NCBI GenBank assembly: GCA_937876995.1
Contig: CALEFD010000067.1
Location: 1-38,019 of the forward strand
Length of the DNA stretch: 38,019 nucleotides
Source of the DNA: an uncultured Bacteroidales bacterium
Lineage (GTDB): Bacteria; Bacteroidota; Bacteroidia; Bacteroidales; Bacteroidaceae
Direction: 5' to 3'
Shown here one piece after another: positions 1 to 9,663 of the stretch (positions are counted from its first letter, which is position 1; every line of letters starts with the position of its first letter). The notes beneath the pieces are model-generated. The model was not told the DNA's origin and searched no databases. It was given only the letters and a program-made list of their open reading frames with translations. The position numbers were made by a program, and so were the translations under genes.

Positions 1-12
1 GAATCTCTTTAG

Positions 13-97
13 CGGAAGAAGAGGGATTCGAACCCCCGGACCCGTGAAGGTCAACGGTTTTCAAGACCGCCGCATTCGACCACTCTGCCATCCTTCC
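13..97 (-). tRNA. tRNA-Ser (anticodon UGA)
   Basis: Read on the minus strand, the segment folds as an 85-nt class II tRNA. The 7-bp acceptor stem pairs GGAAGGA with TTCTTCC and is followed by discriminator G. The anticodon loop TTGAAAA gives anticodon TGA. There is a long variable arm, typical of serine tRNAs, and the T-arm contains GGTTCGAATCC. No CCA is encoded, so it must be added after transcription. A matching promoter lies just upstream at 132-163 on the same strand. The gene is divergent from mutS2. Confidence 0.96.
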
Positions 98-131
98 TTG
101 CGTCCACAAGTGCTTTCTTGCTTTTGCGATG

Positions 132-163
132 CAAAGGTGGGGTTTATTTTTGAGAAAAACAAA
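132..163 (-). promoter_or_regulatory. Promoter of tRNA-Ser
   Basis: On the minus strand, TTTG (163-160), a 20-base spacer and CACCTTTG (139-132) match the Bacteroidota pattern TTTG-N20-TAnnTTTG in all but one base of the -7 box. Transcription would start near 125, about 28 bases before the mature tRNA 5' end. The motif match is seen; activity is inferred. Confidence 0.6.
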
Positions 164-183
164 CAATATGCTTCTTTTTTTTA

Positions 184-191
184 TATCTTCG
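184..191 (+). promoter_or_regulatory. mutS2: Possible -7 element of mutS2
   Basis: TATCTTCG matches TAnnTTTG with one change. It lies only 8 bases before the preferred mutS2 ATG at 200, so a transcript from here would be leaderless or nearly so. No TTTG is seen at the right distance upstream, so this is weak. Confidence 0.3.
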
Positions 192-199
192 CGTTAATT

Positions 200-2737
200 A
201 TGATTTACCCGAACAATTTTGAAGAAAAAATAGGATTTAACGAAGTAAGAGAGATGCTCTCTAACAGATGTATCTGCTCTTTGGGGAAACAGAAGGTTGA
301 AGAGATGGCGTTTCTTACAGATTACTCCATTATCAACACTCTGCTTGACCAAACTATGGAATTTGTCAAGATAATCCAGGACTCCACCTCTTTTCCGGAT
401 CAAAACTATTTTGACGCAAGAGAATCACTGATACGCATAAAAGTTATTGGTACTTGGATGGACGAAACAGAGCTGCTCTCTTTATGGAGATCGTTAGAAA
501 CCATCAGTGCTATTGTAGAGTTTTTAAATAAGGAAGAGAATAAAGCTCTCTACCCCAACCTTTGTATTCTTACAGAGACAGTATCGGTATTCCCCGCTAT
601 AAGTCAAAGCATAAGCAGAATGCTAACAAAATTTGGAAAACTGAAAGATAATGCATCGCCCGATCTATATCAGATAAGAATGGATTTGGCAAACACCACA
701 TTCAGTATATCCCGAATTCTAAATGGTATTCTTAAACAGGCACAACGTGATGGTTTAGTAGATAAGGATGCATCTCCTGCTATGCGTGACGGACGATTGG
801 TACTTCCCGTAGCACCCGGACTAAAGAGAAAAATTAAAGGCATAGTGCACGACGAATCTGCTTCTGGTAAAACAGTCTTTATAGAACCGGAAGAGGTTGT
901 GGAAGCCAACAACAAAATAAGAGAATTAGAAGCAGAAGAGAGACGAGAAGTGATACGTATTCTCACACACTTTGCAGATTCTATTCGCCCCGATATTCCT
1001 GCCATTCTTGATTCTTACAAATTTTTGGCAGAAATAGATTTTATAAGAGCCAAAGCAAAACTGACATTAGATATAGATGCCGGCAAACCCATTTTTGAAC
1101 GAAAAACTGTAATAGATTGGGTACAGGCAGTTCATCCACTTTTAAGACTGTCGTTAGCCAAACATAATAAGAGTGTTGTTCCTTTAGATGTTAATCTGGA
1201 TGCTAAAAACAGCATACTACTAATTTCCGGTCCAAATGCCGGTGGTAAATCTGTCTGTCTAAAAACAGTGGGACTTCTTCAATATATGTTACAATGCGGC
1301 CTGCCTGTTCCTATGCGCCATAACAGCCATGCAGGCGTATTTAAAAGCATCTTTATGGATATAGGCGATGAACAGAGCATAGACGACGATTTATCAACCT
1401 ATTCAAGCCATCTGTTGAATATGAAACAGATGATAAAATTTGCCGATAATCGCAGCCTTATATTAATAGATGAATTTGGTAGTGGTACAGAACCAAACAT
1501 AGGTGGCGCTATAGCAGAAGCTGTATTGATGCGCTTTAATAAGAATAAGGTGTTTGGTATAATTACAACTCACTACCAAAACCTGAAACACTATGCCGAC
1601 CAACACGAAGGAATCAAAAATGGAGCTATGTTATACGACAGGCATCTGATGCAACCACTATATATACTCCAAACAGGAAATCCGGGCAGTTCGTTTGCTG
1701 TGGAAATAGCCAGAAAAATAGGTCTGCCGGAGGATGTTATAGAAGATGCTTCACAAATAGTAGGACGTGATTATATAAATGCCGATAAATATCTGCAAGA
1801 CATAGTTCGCGATAAACGTTATTGGGAAAACAAACGTCAGAATGTTCATCAAAAAGAGAAACAACTGGATGAACAGATAGCACGTCATCAGGCTGAATTA
1901 GATAATCTGCAAAAAGAGCGTAAGACTATTCTTAAAGAGGCTAAAGAGAAGGCTGACCAACTGCTGCAAGATTCAAATGCAATGATTGAGAATACCATTC
2001 GCACTATTAAAGAATCTCAAGCAGAGAAAGAGCTTACACGTTTGGCACGTCAGGAATTGAGCGAATTCAAAGATGCCATAGACAACAAAACCAATAGCGC
2101 AGAAGAAGATAAGATACTGCGTAAGATGGAGCAGATACGTCAAGCTCAGGAACGTAGAGCTAAACGCAAATTAGAAAAGCAGAACAAAGCTGCTCAGAAG
2201 GTAAAAACAGGCATATCTCCTACTCCAACCATAACAGTCAAACAGGCTCCTGCAAAGGTTTCTGCAACCTTTAAGGTAGGCGATTCTGTACGCGTTATAG
2301 GTCAAACTGTTGTTGGCGATATTGTTGCAATAAGCAAGAACAATGTTACTATTGAATTTGGCAGCATTCGAAGTACGGTAAAGATGGACCGAATAGAGCA
2401 TGCTGAACACAATAAAAAACAGGAAGAGAGTAACAAAAATGCAACGTATATAAGCAAATCAACCCGCGATGAGATATACTCCAGAAAATTAGCGTTCAAA
2501 CCCGATTTGGATGTACGTGGTATGCGTGGCGAAGAGGCCATACAGACTGTGATGCACTTTATAGACGATGCAACACTTATAGGAATGAGCAGAGTTCGTA
2601 TTCTGCATGGTACAGGTAATGGAATTTTGAGGAATCTTATAAGACAATATCTGCATACTATTCCTGCAGTAAGCCATTATCAGGATGAACATATACAGTT
2701 TGGAGGACATGGTATAACAGTAGTAGATTTAGGATAA
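200..2737 (+). CDS. mutS2: Endonuclease MutS2 (Smr-domain MutS paralogue)
   Basis: 845 residues from the ATG at 200. The frame is open from 44, but the first 52 codons cross the antisense tRNA and promoter region, and the family begins with the IYPxNFExKIGF-type segment, so 200 is preferred. The MutS clamp/core region comes first, followed by an ATPase with Walker A GPNAGGKS at 344-351 and Walker B LILIDEFGSGT with D424/E425. A long Lys/Glu/Gln-rich coiled coil covers about 530-690. The C-terminal Smr nuclease domain has LDVRGMRG at 770 and HGTGNG at 803. MutS2 proteins act on branched DNA or collided ribosomes, depending on species, and do not do mismatch repair. All motifs are intact. nfo follows after 2 bases, so the two are probably cotranscribed. 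Confidence 0.96.
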   Translation: MIYPNNFEEKIGFNEVREMLSNRCICSLGKQKVEEMAFLTDYSIINTLLDQTMEFVKIIQDSTSFPDQNYFDARESLIRIKVIGTWMDETELLSLWRSLETISAIVEFLNKEENKALYPNLCILTETVSVFPAISQSISRMLTKFGKLKDNASPDLYQIRMDLANTTFSISRILNGILKQAQRDGLVDKDASPAMRDGRLVLPVAPGLKRKIKGIVHDESASGKTVFIEPEEVVEANNKIRELEAEERREVIRILTHFADSIRPDIPAILDSYKFLAEIDFIRAKAKLTLDIDAGKPIFERKTVIDWVQAVHPLLRLSLAKHNKSVVPLDVNLDAKNSILLISGPNAGGKSVCLKTVGLLQYMLQCGLPVPMRHNSHAGVFKSIFMDIGDEQSIDDDLSTYSSHLLNMKQMIKFADNRSLILIDEFGSGTEPNIGGAIAEAVLMRFNKNKVFGIITTHYQNLKHYADQHEGIKNGAMLYDRHLMQPLYILQTGNPGSSFAVEIARKIGLPEDVIEDASQIVGRDYINADKYLQDIVRDKRYWENKRQNVHQKEKQLDEQIARHQAELDNLQKERKTILKEAKEKADQLLQDSNAMIENTIRTIKESQAEKELTRLARQELSEFKDAIDNKTNSAEEDKILRKMEQIRQAQERRAKRKLEKQNKAAQKVKTGISPTPTITVKQAPAKVSATFKVGDSVRVIGQTVVGDIVAISKNNVTIEFGSIRSTVKMDRIEHAEHNKKQEESNKNATYISKSTRDEIYSRKLAFKPDLDVRGMRGEEAIQTVMHFIDDATLIGMSRVRILHGTGNGILRNLIRQYLHTIPAVSHYQDEHIQFGGHGITVVDLG

Positions 2738-2739
2738 TT

Positions 2740-3585
2740 ATGAATACAAAATTTATAGGACCTCACGTTTCAGCAAGTGGTGGCGTTTTTAATGCCCCAA
2801 AAAATGCAGTAGAAGTAAATGCCACTGCATTTGCACTATTTACAAAAAATCAACGTCAGTGGTTTAGCAATCCACTTTCCGAACAAGAGATAGCCAGGTT
2901 TAAATTAGAAAGAGAGAAAAGTGGTATAGATGCCAAATATATATTGCCTCACGATAGTTATCTTATTAACTTAGGAAGCCCCGATCCGGAAGGATTAGAA
3001 AAATCAAGAAATTCGTTTATTGATGAAATGCAACGATGCGAACAGTTGGGACTTACTATGCTAAATTTCCATCCCGGAAGTCATCTAAAGAAAATTACTC
3101 TCGAAGAGTGTTTGGAAAGGATTTCAGAAAGCATTAATATAGCTTTGGAAAAGACACAGGGAGTTACAGCAGTAATAGAAAACACATCGGGACAAGGTAG
3201 TAACGTAGGTTTTGCATTCTGGCAGATAAAAAGAATTATTGATGGTGTAACAGACAAAAGCAGAGTTGGTGTTTGTATTGACACATGTCACACATACACA
3301 GCCGGCTATGATTTGAAAAACAACTACGATTCTGTGTGGGAAGAATTCGATACAGAGGTGGGAATGAACTATCTGCGCGCCATACACTTGAATGATTCCA
3401 AAAAAGAGCTTGCCACACGAGTTGACAGACACGATTCAGTAGGAAAAGGTTTCTTAGGTATGGATTTCTTTAAACGTATTATGGCAGACCGCAATCTGGA
3501 TCATATACCGTTTATATTAGAAACTCCGGATGAATCTTTATGGGCAGAAGAGATTGCTCTGCTCAAGGAATTATCGGCTTATTGA
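2740..3585 (+). CDS. nfo: Endonuclease IV (AP endonuclease)
   Basis: 281 residues, the normal length for endonuclease IV. It cleaves DNA 5' to abasic sites in base excision repair with a tri-zinc centre in a TIM barrel. Family metal-site motifs are visible in order: LNFHPGSH, a glutamate in AVIENTSGQG, VCIDTCHTYTAGYD, HLNDSKKE, the RVDRHDSVGKG segment and ILETPD near the C-terminus. Its ATG is 2 bases after the mutS2 stop, which indicates a repair operon. The last 23 bases overlap the 3' end of the convergent TIGR02757 gene, leaving no room for a terminator between them. Confidence 0.97.
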   Translation: MNTKFIGPHVSASGGVFNAPKNAVEVNATAFALFTKNQRQWFSNPLSEQEIARFKLEREKSGIDAKYILPHDSYLINLGSPDPEGLEKSRNSFIDEMQRCEQLGLTMLNFHPGSHLKKITLEECLERISESINIALEKTQGVTAVIENTSGQGSNVGFAFWQIKRIIDGVTDKSRVGVCIDTCHTYTAGYDLKNNYDSVWEEFDTEVGMNYLRAIHLNDSKKELATRVDRHDSVGKGFLGMDFFKRIMADRNLDHIPFILETPDESLWAEEIALLKELSAY

Positions 3586-4276
3586 TACCTATTCCATAAA
3601 GAGCAAAATCACCGCGTACAGGGTCATCGGGCCAAATCTCTTTCAAATGGTCTGTTATCTCTGTCGCGGTTTTTATATCTGCGCACTTTCTTGATGTAAG
3701 TCCTAATTTAACTGACTCTTGATAAACGTGTGTATCAAGTGGGATAATCAAATCAGAAGGCGACAAACTGTTCCACAGACCAAAATCAACAGGACTCCCT
3801 ACTCTAACCATCCAACGTAAAAACATATGCAGACGTTTGTTTGCAGAAGTACTACAAACCAACGGAATACCATTTATGCCGTTAAACATTTTGCGCAATT
3901 CCATATCATCGGCTTCAAGAGTTCCATTGCTTAACAACACTTCTCTGATTCTTTCTGCCAGAGATATAAAATCTGACCACTTGTAAAATCTGTACAATGT
4001 ATTGTTTTCACTATTCTTTAAAGAACTATATCCCTTATCAACTATAAATCTATACGGACCACCTGCATTATTCATTGTATTGTGCAAGTTATCCAAAATA
4101 TTCAGAAACACCTTTCTGCTGCCGTAAGCCATCCATGCAGATATAAAAGCAGAAACCTCTATATCTTCCCTACTACTATATTTATGTGGGAATTGTATAG
4201 GATCTGCTCCTATAAAATCTGCTGTTTCATATTGAACAGCAGCATCATTCAGCAGTTGTTTCAGGCTGTTCTTCAT
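3563..4276 (-). CDS. TIGR02757 (DUF2400) family protein
   Basis: 237 residues. Recognised by the pattern of this family, including AFISAWMAYGSRKVFL near residue 45, the SANKRLHMFLRWMVR segment, the LDTHVYQ segment and the C-terminal PDDPVRGDFALYGIG segment. The family has no proven function. The helical pattern ending in a conserved Asp resembles helix-hairpin-helix DNA glycosylases, so a repair role next to nfo and mutS2 is possible but is inference. Its start lies 32 bases inside the end of the upstream regulator gene, suggesting translational coupling to it. Its end overlaps nfo antisense by 23 bases. No signal peptide is present, so it is cytoplasmic. Confidence 0.88.
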   Translation of the reverse strand: MKNSLKQLLNDAAVQYETADFIGADPIQFPHKYSSREDIEVSAFISAWMAYGSRKVFLNILDNLHNTMNNAGGPYRFIVDKGYSSLKNSENNTLYRFYKWSDFISLAERIREVLLSNGTLEADDMELRKMFNGINGIPLVCSTSANKRLHMFLRWMVRVGSPVDFGLWNSLSPSDLIIPLDTHVYQESVKLGLTSRKCADIKTATEITDHLKEIWPDDPVRGDFALYGIGINKPIIP

Positions 4277-7200
4277 TATTAATACCTTTCTGTTTTAAGT
4301 ACTCTGAAGGTGTAATACCAAAGAAAGATTTAAACGTAGTTGAGAAGTGAGTCTGCGAAGAGAATCCAACTTCGTATGCTATTTCAGAGATATTTGCACT
4401 TAAAGTTTTATTTAACAACACCTTAGCCTGTTGCATCCTAATATTCTGGATGAAACGTGCCGGTGAGAAACCTGTAATATCTTTAATTTTTCTGTTCAGT
4501 TTACTCTTGCTAACTCTAAGATCTCTCATCATCTGTTCAACATTGAATTCACTATTTGAGAGATTCTTATTGATCAGGTCAACAACCTGTTTCATAAACT
4601 GTTCATCGGTAGATTCTATATGCACACTTTCAACTATGGTCTTCTGTTCTTGATTACCGGAGAATTTACCCTTCATAATAAGTCGGTTGCTTATAAGATT
4701 GGCTGCCGTAGATTTAAGTTCATTCATATAGAATGGTTTTGGCAGGTATGCATCGGCTCCAGTCTCAATACCCAGCATTCTATCTTGCAGTTTATTCTTT
4801 CCTGATAACACAATTACAGGGATATGACTGGTATCTACATTCATCTTTAGTTTCCTTAATAATGTTATACCATCCATTTCCGGCATTACAACATCGGTAA
4901 TTACCAAATCGGGCTTTTGAGATATTGCCATACGCAATCCCTCTAAGCCATTTTTACAGGTAATCACTTTATATATAGATCTGAAATTAGTACTGATATA
5001 TTCTAACATAGAATCATCGTCGTCCACTACAAGTATCTTTCTGTAATGTGATGGATTGGATTCCAACTCCATGAGTTCAGTCTCACTAAATCTCATCATA
5101 GAGAGTTCTTTTCTCACAGATTCATTTCCAACGTCAATATCATCTTCTTTAATATGTGCTTTACCTAATGGAAGACGGAAAGTGAATACAGAACCTTTTG
5201 TATCTATTCTGTTCTCTGCCCATATCTCTCCACGGTGTAAATCTATTAAAGCCCTACAGAAATTCAGTCCAATACCCATTCCCAAGGTCATTGATGTAAG
5301 AGTATTTTGTGCTCTATAGAATCTGTCAAATACTCTTGTAACATCTTCTATATCCATACCTATGCCATTGTCCGATATTGATACCTGAGCATAGTTTCTT
5401 AATGGTCCGGATTTTGATTCATCTATTCCTACATCAAGTTTCACTTCAATAGAGCCACCATCGGATGTATATTTAAATGCATTAGATAGTAGGTTCATCA
5501 TTACCTTATCTATACTATCTACATCAATATAAATAGGTAACTCTTCTACTGTATGAGTATATGTAAAATCTATCTCTCTACGTTCTGCAGTCTGAGTATA
5601 TAATTCAAAGGTACCCATTATGAAATTCACAAAATCTACCTCTTTATAATGAATATTCATCTGCCCTTCATCATACTTTCTTAAATCTAAAAGCTGATGT
5701 ATAAGGCTTAGAATCTTGGTAGAACTTTTGTGCATCTGTTGCAATTGCTTATGAGTGCTAACATTCAAATCGTTCTGTGCCATAAGTTCTTCAAGAGGAG
5801 AAATAATCATGGTCATAGGAGTACAAATTTCATGAGCAATATTTGTAAATGCTTGCAGTTTAGCTTCACTTACATTCTGTTCACCACGTTTTCTAACTGC
5901 ACGTATGATAAATATAATCAACAATATAATCAGTATTCCGTAAGCACAATAAGCATATATACTGAGATACCAAGGCGGAGTAACACGAATACTGAATGTT
6001 TTTACGTTTGAAAGACTATCATTCATTCTGGCTCTTACACTCAGTTTATGTATTCCTGGATTTAAATGTGAGAAGTTAATAGTATTCACTCCTGTTGGTG
6101 TTGAAGACCATTTTTCACGCGATGCATCGAAAGTATATTCATAGCTTATGCAATCCTCTTCACCAAAATTCAGAGTGGTAAATTCTAGTGTAATTGAATT
6201 ATCTTTGTATGACAGATTGAAAAAATCTGCCTCCATAAGCGAAACCACATCAGTAAATTGGCTATTAGATATATTTGACAACGATATAGGTTCATTGTTA
6301 ATGTCAAACGATGTAAGCAGTATGTCGTTCACCATTGTTGATGTATTGATATTCTTTGGGTTAAAATATGTAATACCGTTGTTGCTGGCAAAGAATATCA
6401 TTCCCGAATTTGAATTACCGGCAGATACTTTATTATATGTTCTATCTCTTAAACCGGCACCTGAATAGTATCGGTCAATAGTAGATGTTTCAGGATTTAA
6501 TTTATTCAGACCGGATTGGGTACTTACCCATATATTGCCATTTTCATCTTCTTCTATACCATTAATAACTTTATCGGAGAGCCCTTCTGATTCTGTATAT
6601 AGTTTAATTACATCTGCAGAACGATCAAACATCATCAATCCCATATTTGTACCAAACCAGAGTCTCTCTTTAGAATCCTCTTTTATTACGTAGCAACTTG
6701 TTGCACTAACTGTTTGGCGTATTCTTGCAACATCAAGGAACCTGTTGGTTTTCAAATCGTAGCAGTCTATTCCGTTGTCATGCCCCAACCATAAGAGATC
6801 TTCATTGTCTATAAACATGGCATAAATCCAGTCGTTAGAAAGTGTGTATTCACTATCTTTTGACACCATATCGGACCATGTAGTTGTGGTTGTATCGCCT
6901 GGAATATGGCGCGTAAAACCTTGTCCCAATTCTGAAAAATAGATATAACCATGACTATCTTCTACGATAGTATAGATTGCAGCATATTCATTTCTTATAA
7001 TAGACTCTAAATCTCCGTTTTCAGTATCAAGCAGTGATAATCCACCACTGGTTAATCCCACCCAGATTTTTCCATCTTTAGATTGATAGAAACAACTGAT
7101 ATATGGTTGGTTCCTGTTATTGATGGTTACAACTCCATCCGGATTGATGCAGGTCAAACCTTTATTGTTATATCCTATCCATAGATTTCCGTTATAGTCC

Positions 7201-8249
7201 TGCATCAAAGCTGTCACTACACCGGATATATTCTCTTTAAAATCTGCAAATCTGTAGTAACCAAACTGATTGGTATCTCTTGTGGTCATAGCCAAACCGG
7301 ACAAGAAACACCCTAACCACATGTTCCCTTGACTGTCACGATATAGAGCACTGACATCAAGATGGTCTAACTCTATGTCGCCTATAGATTGTTTAACACG
7401 TTCCAAAGTCTTGTTTTCTCTATTGTATTTGAGCAATCCGTTGCCTCGCAATGAAACATAGAGATTATACTCATTATCCATAAAGGTATGGGTAATCTCC
7501 CAAACACCTTCTTCCGGAGTTATACGTTCAAGAGTATCGTCAAAACTATCCCAAAGATAGATATGATTATTGGTTGATATAAATATACCCCCTTCGTTAT
7601 CTTCATTTATACTTGTAATATCTCTGTTTATAATATCACGTTTAAAGTGTGTCAAACGCATTGTTGCAGGGTCATAAATAGAGACTCCTATAGGTGTTCC
7701 TACCCAAATAGTACCATTACGATCTTCAAGAATAGTACGACACACCTCTATCTCCATCTGTTCAGTAACCTTACTCATTTTTTCAGGCTGAGAGAGATTG
7801 GCAGGACTAATTTTATACACACCTCTTCCCGATGTCGAGAAGCATATATCACCATTATTCAATTCTAATATTTTTGTTATAAATACGGTGTTATAATCGG
7901 GCATATTTACAGTATGTAGTTTTGTGTCATTAGGATATATATATTGCAATCCCTTACTTGTACCTACCCACATTATACCATTGCTATCGCAGAATAGAGT
8001 ACGAATGTAGTTACTCATTAATGACAATGTGTCGTTAGGATTTTGAAAGAAATTGACAAACTCATATCCGTCATACTTATTCAAACCATTCTCTGTTCCT
8101 ATCCATATAAAACCGTTTTTGTCTTCACAAATAGTCTGAAAACGATTATTAGATATATTATCTTCTGTGGTGTACCAATATGTACGTTGTGCCGATATAA
8201 GCACAACACTTAACAACATTAGAGTTAAAATTGTAAAACGCTTTACCAT
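4245..8249 (-). CDS. Hybrid two-component system regulator (one-protein sensor, kinase and AraC-type activator)
   Basis: 1334 residues. A signal peptide (about 1-21) precedes a periplasmic sensor made of many Reg_prop propeller repeats of the form EDxNGxIWxGTxxGL. A Y_Y_Y domain comes next, then one membrane span (about 764-783) and a histidine kinase with His806 in HEICTPMT. The ATPase has N- and G-boxes (NLLSNAFKYT, DNGIGM). The receiver contains VVDDDD and phosphoacceptor Asp1119 in TDVVMPEMDG. A C-terminal AraC helix-turn-helix ends with EVGFSSQTHFSTTFKSFFGITPSEY. In Bacteroidota such proteins sense oligosaccharides in the periplasm and switch on polysaccharide genes. The neighbouring xylan and glucan enzymes make them likely targets (inference). 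The H-box has Cys and Met where Arg and Leu are usual. A strong promoter lies at 8268-8298. Confidence 0.95.
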   Translation of the reverse strand: MVKRFTILTLMLLSVVLISAQRTYWYTTEDNISNNRFQTICEDKNGFIWIGTENGLNKYDGYEFVNFFQNPNDTLSLMSNYIRTLFCDSNGIMWVGTSKGLQYIYPNDTKLHTVNMPDYNTVFITKILELNNGDICFSTSGRGVYKISPANLSQPEKMSKVTEQMEIEVCRTILEDRNGTIWVGTPIGVSIYDPATMRLTHFKRDIINRDITSINEDNEGGIFISTNNHIYLWDSFDDTLERITPEEGVWEITHTFMDNEYNLYVSLRGNGLLKYNRENKTLERVKQSIGDIELDHLDVSALYRDSQGNMWLGCFLSGLAMTTRDTNQFGYYRFADFKENISGVVTALMQDYNGNLWIGYNNKGLTCINPDGVVTINNRNQPYISCFYQSKDGKIWVGLTSGGLSLLDTENGDLESIIRNEYAAIYTIVEDSHGYIYFSELGQGFTRHIPGDTTTTTWSDMVSKDSEYTLSNDWIYAMFIDNEDLLWLGHDNGIDCYDLKTNRFLDVARIRQTVSATSCYVIKEDSKERLWFGTNMGLMMFDRSADVIKLYTESEGLSDKVINGIEEDENGNIWVSTQSGLNKLNPETSTIDRYYSGAGLRDRTYNKVSAGNSNSGMIFFASNNGITYFNPKNINTSTMVNDILLTSFDINNEPISLSNISNSQFTDVVSLMEADFFNLSYKDNSITLEFTTLNFGEEDCISYEYTFDASREKWSSTPTGVNTINFSHLNPGIHKLSVRARMNDSLSNVKTFSIRVTPPWYLSIYAYCAYGILIILLIIFIIRAVRKRGEQNVSEAKLQAFTNIAHEICTPMTMIISPLEELMAQNDLNVSTHKQLQQMHKSSTKILSLIHQLLDLRKYDEGQMNIHYKEVDFVNFIMGTFELYTQTAERREIDFTYTHTVEELPIYIDVDSIDKVMMNLLSNAFKYTSDGGSIEVKLDVGIDESKSGPLRNYAQVSISDNGIGMDIEDVTRVFDRFYRAQNTLTSMTLGMGIGLNFCRALIDLHRGEIWAENRIDTKGSVFTFRLPLGKAHIKEDDIDVGNESVRKELSMMRFSETELMELESNPSHYRKILVVDDDDSMLEYISTNFRSIYKVITCKNGLEGLRMAISQKPDLVITDVVMPEMDGITLLRKLKMNVDTSHIPVIVLSGKNKLQDRMLGIETGADAYLPKPFYMNELKSTAANLISNRLIMKGKFSGNQEQKTIVESVHIESTDEQFMKQVVDLINKNLSNSEFNVEQMMRDLRVSKSKLNRKIKDITGFSPARFIQNIRMQQAKVLLNKTLSANISEIAYEVGFSSQTHFSTTFKSFFGITPSEYLKQKGINNEEQPETTAE

Positions 8250-8267
8250 AAGTATATGTTTTGAGTG

Positions 8268-8298
8268 TAAAGTTATTCATTTTTACATATCCTTACAA
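8268..8298 (-). promoter_or_regulatory. Promoter of the hybrid regulator gene
   Basis: On the minus strand, TTG (8298-8296), a 20-base spacer and TAACTTTA (8275-8268) match TTG-N20-TAnnTTTG with one change in the -7 box. The predicted start near 8261 lies about 12 bases before the ATG, giving a very short leader. Confidence 0.6.
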
Positions 8299-8359
8299 CA
8301 TTTTTTTTAACCTTATTTTTTTGTTGTTATAATATTAGTGTTAATAGTTATACTTTTAG

Positions 8360-8367
8360 TAACTTTA
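8360..8367 (+). promoter_or_regulatory. Possible -7 element of the SGNH hydrolase gene
   Basis: TAACTTTA is identical to the -7 box of the divergent regulator gene 85 bases away. No TTG is found at the expected upstream spacing, which would fit a promoter that needs an activator. The start codon lies 36 bases downstream. Confidence 0.4.
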
Positions 8368-8403
8368 CGGACAGAAAGTATAATCATTAATCAAATTATA
8401 ATT

Positions 8404-9621
8404 ATGAAAGTAAAAAGTTTATTGTTGGCATTGATACTGCCATTATTCATCTCTGTACCTGCTATGGCAGGCAAACATTGGGTAGCTACTTGGGCAACTG
8501 CAGAACAGGTTGTTGAACCTCACAACTGCCCTCCCGCTCCATATCTGGAAAACAATTCAATCAGACAGATAGTACAGGTATCTATCAGCGGTAAGAAAAT
8601 CAGATTGAAATTTTCAAATGAATTCAGCAAAGGTCCGGTTACCATTAATGCAGCCGAAGTGGCTATTGCAGCTACTGCAGGTAGCAGCAGTGATATTATT
8701 GCCGGAACAGAAAAGAGCCTGACTTTTAACGGAAGTTCATCTGTAACTATCCAACCGGGTGAACTTGTAATATCAGACCCTATCAATTTTAAATTGAACA
8801 ACCGTGAAAATGTGGCTATAACAATGCATCTTAGTGAAGCATCATCAACAAGTGTTACAGGTCATCCGGGTTCACGTACCACATCATACATTGCTGAAGG
8901 ACAGACTTCAGATTTCAGCAATGCTACAGCTACAGCACATTGGTACATAATAAATGCTATAGAGGTGTTTGCCGAAAAGAATGCACGTGCAGTTGTGGTA
9001 CTTGGTAACTCTATCACAGATGGTCGTGGTTCTACTACTGACCAGCAGAACAGATGGACAGACAACCTTTCACGCAGACTATTAGAGAATAAATCAACAA
9101 AACGCGTAGCAGTTCTAAACATGGGACTGGGTGGCAACTGCATTCTTAATGGCGGCCTTGGTCCGACCGGACGCAGCCGTTACAACCGCGACCTTTTCCA
9201 GCAGGAGGGCGTAAAATACATCATTCTTTTTGAAGGTGTAAACGATTTGGGTGGTTATGGCGATGCAGTAGCAAAAGCAAAGCAGATAATTGAAGTTTAC
9301 AAACAGATAATAGACGAAGCACACGAACGTGGCATATATGTATATGGTGGTACAGTAATGCAGTTCAAGGGTAATAACTACTACAGCGAAAACCACGAAG
9401 AGGGACGCCAGTTGTTGAACGATTGGATTCGTAATGGTGGTTATTTTGACGGTCTTATTGACTTTGACAAAGCAATGGGTAGCGAAGACGATCCTGCCAG
9501 ACTAAATCCAAAGTTCCTGTTTGAAAATGACTGGTTACATCCCAATGCAGATGGATATGTGCACATGGGTAACTGCATAGATTTGGAATTATTCTCCCGT
9601 ATGGGTAGCCCTGTCAAATAA
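8404..9621 (+). CDS. Secreted SGNH/GDSL-family hydrolase (putative esterase)
   Basis: 405 residues from the ATG at 8404. An upstream in-frame ATG at 8338 would add 22 residues before the signal peptide and run through the -7 box, so it is rejected. The signal peptide covers about 1-20 (ends PAMA). An N-terminal beta-rich domain begins WVATWATAEQ. The SGNH catalytic domain has nucleophile Ser203 in VVLGNSITDG, the GVND block, and Asp376/His379 in DWLHPNADGY, so the triad is complete. The protein is probably periplasmic or exported. Substrates in this superfamily include acetylated sugars and lipids. Next to xylan enzymes an acetylxylan esterase role is reasonable, but the sequence does not prove it. 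It may be cotranscribed with the CotH-like gene 42 bases downstream. Confidence 0.88.
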   Translation: MKVKSLLLALILPLFISVPAMAGKHWVATWATAEQVVEPHNCPPAPYLENNSIRQIVQVSISGKKIRLKFSNEFSKGPVTINAAEVAIAATAGSSSDIIAGTEKSLTFNGSSSVTIQPGELVISDPINFKLNNRENVAITMHLSEASSTSVTGHPGSRTTSYIAEGQTSDFSNATATAHWYIINAIEVFAEKNARAVVVLGNSITDGRGSTTDQQNRWTDNLSRRLLENKSTKRVAVLNMGLGGNCILNGGLGPTGRSRYNRDLFQQEGVKYIILFEGVNDLGGYGDAVAKAKQIIEVYKQIIDEAHERGIYVYGGTVMQFKGNNYYSENHEEGRQLLNDWIRNGGYFDGLIDFDKAMGSEDDPARLNPKFLFENDWLHPNADGYVHMGNCIDLELFSRMGSPVK

Positions 9622-9642
9622 GGGCTATCCCCATTCGGGGAT
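9606..9642 (+). other. Two adjoining small hairpins between SGNH and CotH genes
   Basis: TAGCCCT (9606-9612) pairs with AGGGCTA (9621-9627), and ATCCCC (9627-9632) pairs with GGGGAT (9637-9642). Base 9627 is shared, so the two compete at one position. No T-run follows. This looks more like an RNA-stabilising or processing site inside an operon than a terminator. Confidence 0.35.
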
Positions 9643-9663
9643 TGTCAAACTAAATATGTTATT

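Noticed and set aside
44..199. N-terminal 52-codon extension of MutS2
   Set aside because: It runs antisense through the tRNA-Ser gene and its promoter and adds residues not expected in the family.
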